A DNA stretch of 64,000 bases, taken from NCBI RefSeq assembly GCF_003265705.1, contig NW_020313005.1, forward strand, positions 15,207,114-15,271,113. Reading direction: 5' to 3'. Source of the stretch: Callorhinus ursinus (taxonomy: Eukaryota > Chordata > Mammalia > Carnivora > Otariidae). The notes under the pieces are model-generated. The model worked only from the letters and a program-made list of their open reading frames with translations, ran no database searches and was not told the origin of the DNA. Positions 62,401 to 64,000 of the stretch are shown one piece after another (the stretch's first letter is position 1; each line of letters begins with the position of its first letter). A program made the position numbers and the translations under genes.

Positions 62401-64000
62401 TACTGCTTAATCTTAGAACGAGCCCAAGCACTATACCAGTTAAACCCTTGGGTTTTTAAACCACAAGTTTAGGGCTCTATTAAGAGCCAGATGCCATTTC
62501 CCACTGATAGTTTGCTATCAGACAAGGGGTGCTACCTGTAATAGAACCTGAATGTAGAATGAACCATGAGTTCTGGGAAGGCAATCAGGCACACACGGAG
62601 AGTGAAACCACTCCCCGGAAAGCGGGCAACCCTTGTAAGCAGTGGGAAAGCGTTTGGTCAAGGCTGCCTGCTGCCACTCCATGGGAAGTTAGACCGCATG
62701 CCTGCTGAAGTTAGGGCAAGGGAAGTGGGAGAAATAAAGTGATGCTGGTGTGGTTTGACTCACTCTTGTCACTTTCAACAAAGTCCTGCAAGAGAGAGAT
62801 GTACTTCCGCTAGAGCTTGCTGGTGTCCGAGCAGAGTGGGAAGGGAATGCTGCATTGTCCGTGCGCGCCCTGTATAAGTTGAGTAAGAGTTTTCACGAAG
62901 CTAAAAAATAGCGGAACGCTGCTATACCCTGAAGGGAAGTGGTGAAAGGGGGGCTGTGAAGTGGGAATTCTAATGGAAGATAAAACTATGACCCCAAGCC
63001 TTTTTCAAGCCCTTTTATTAAGAGTTCTCTGCGGAAGATGAGGGTCTATGGTCATCATTAATTTACAAGCTAAGAGGATGGACCAAGCTACAGAGGCCAG
63101 GGAGTAAAACATGAATAGTTCAGCTTAAAAAATGGTATCTAGACGCTAAGAAATGTGGTTACAGTTATTTGCACATTACAATGCTCAGAAGCAAATAGAC
63201 CAGAAACCAATCTGGGTCTTGAGAAAACATTTCTAAAACAACCTCAAGCCCAGTGTACAACAACCTGAGACTACAAAAGTCCTAAAAGAGTTCCCTTCCC
63301 TGGTCCTGCCCCCCACACTGCAAGGTGTTAAAACTGTGCATCCCTAGGAAGGACCAGCTCTCCCATGCCCCATTCCAAGGAGGCAGGAGGATGATCAAGA
63401 GGGAGGACCCTCTCTGAAGCAGAGCCAGAGACCACACTATCCAAGAAGCCACTCCCACGAGCTGGAGAGCAGCAGCCACACCTGCTGGGCAAGGAAGCCA
63501 CTCAGCCCACTGTCCAAGCAGCAAGCCCTACCATCCCTGCCCAGAAGAATTTAACCATCCCTGTGGACCAGTCATCTCTACAACTCTTTCCCCCTTTCCT
63601 GAATGGAAGGCTGGTTTGCTTTTAATTGTGGTTGTTTTCTCTTTCTCCACACTGATGTATTGGGTAGCCTAGGAACAAGTAGCCTGACATTTAGTTTATG
63701 GGTCACCAGGCTATACAAAGTCACATCTGGGACTGATGGAGAGGGCTGCCCAGAGCACAATATTAAAAGGCTCTGGACCTTTAAGCCGGATGCAGTAACT
63801 GGACAAGATTTGGGGGTGGGAATGACTTAGGAATAGAGGCGTGGGTTCTCTGTGTGGGAAGAGCTATGTCCACAGAAGTTGGGGAGCCAACATGGCAGAA
63901 GGAATAGATATTTCTAATAGCATTTCCAATAGTCTTCTACTCCTCTCCTAGACCATATCCCTATTTTATTCAGGGCAGTAGTGTGCCAGGGAAAAACCTA
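62401..64000. other. Unique sequence to the window end, nothing recognised
   Basis: About 1.6 kb. 62600-62930 has more CpGs than its surroundings (GTCCGTGCGCGCCC at 62858) with a TGTATAAGTT word just after, but no coding frame or further promoter feature. Frames at 63282-63830 have no domain. Confidence 0.4.

Noticed and set aside
62780..62930. CpG-containing DNA with TGTATAAGTT considered as a promoter
   Set aside because: Few CpGs overall, no GC box or exon, and no frame downstream.
1..64000. Search for CRISPR arrays, operons, phage or plasmid genes and intact endogenous viral genes
   Set aside because: Repeat content and codon-poor structure are mammalian; the only virus-like DNA is MaLR LTR relics without coding capacity.

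Overview
The window reads as ordinary mammalian chromosomal DNA from a carnivore of the dog-like (caniform) branch. Two tRNA-Lys-type Can-SINEs with target-site duplications (915-1109 plus, 57915-58077 minus) and a 5'-truncated end of a carnivore L1 (480-528) point there. Neither SINE has the head or tail I associate with cat SINEs or with the young dog SINEC_Cf. Two SINEs in 64 kb is few, so a bear, seal, mustelid or an old region of a canid all remain possible.

I find no protein-coding gene, rRNA, functional tRNA, CRISPR array, operon or viral gene set that I can support. The long open frames are explained by old transposons, by CA-rich tracts (which stay open in several frames) or by chance. 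The region is probably intergenic or intronic; short exons, UTRs or a lncRNA cannot be excluded by eye. What can be annotated is a dense layer of ancient mammalian repeats (MIR, L2, L1M, MaLR LTRs, MER5/hAT), microsatellites, and a few short symmetric or duplicated motifs in unique DNA.

Layout: 0-5 kb holds a young L1 stub, a Can-SINE, a 1.3 kb antisense L1M and a GATA/TATC hairpin-like microsatellite. 5-16 kb has CA-rich tracts, MIRs, an L1M fragment (10.9-11.7 kb) and an antisense L2 (13.3-14.1 kb). 16.7-18.2 kb is a MaLR LTR plus an L1 3' end. 19-31 kb is MIR-rich unique DNA with one MaLR LTR and a MER5A. 33.8 kb is a compound CA microsatellite. 35-38.2 kb contains an L1M and a sense L2 with recognisable reverse-transcriptase remains, interrupted by another L1. 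40-48 kb is a mosaic of MIR, L2 and MLT1, with a nested stack at 44.3-46.2 kb. 50-52 kb carries a MIR that was itself hit by a 38 bp insertion. 52-54.5 kb is repeat-poor, AT-rich and contains two good inverted repeats. 54.7-64 kb has L2, MIR, the second Can-SINE and unique DNA.

The most noteworthy signal is at 51391-51428. Inside the MIR, and flanked by a 16/17 bp target-site duplication, lies the 5' half of initiator-methionine tRNA on the minus strand (29 of 32 positions by hand), ending just before the anticodon and lacking a poly(A) tail. It looks like a tailless retropseudogene made from a tRNA half. Repeat family names come from remembered consensus text, not from a search, and repeat boundaries are approximate to about 10-30 bases.
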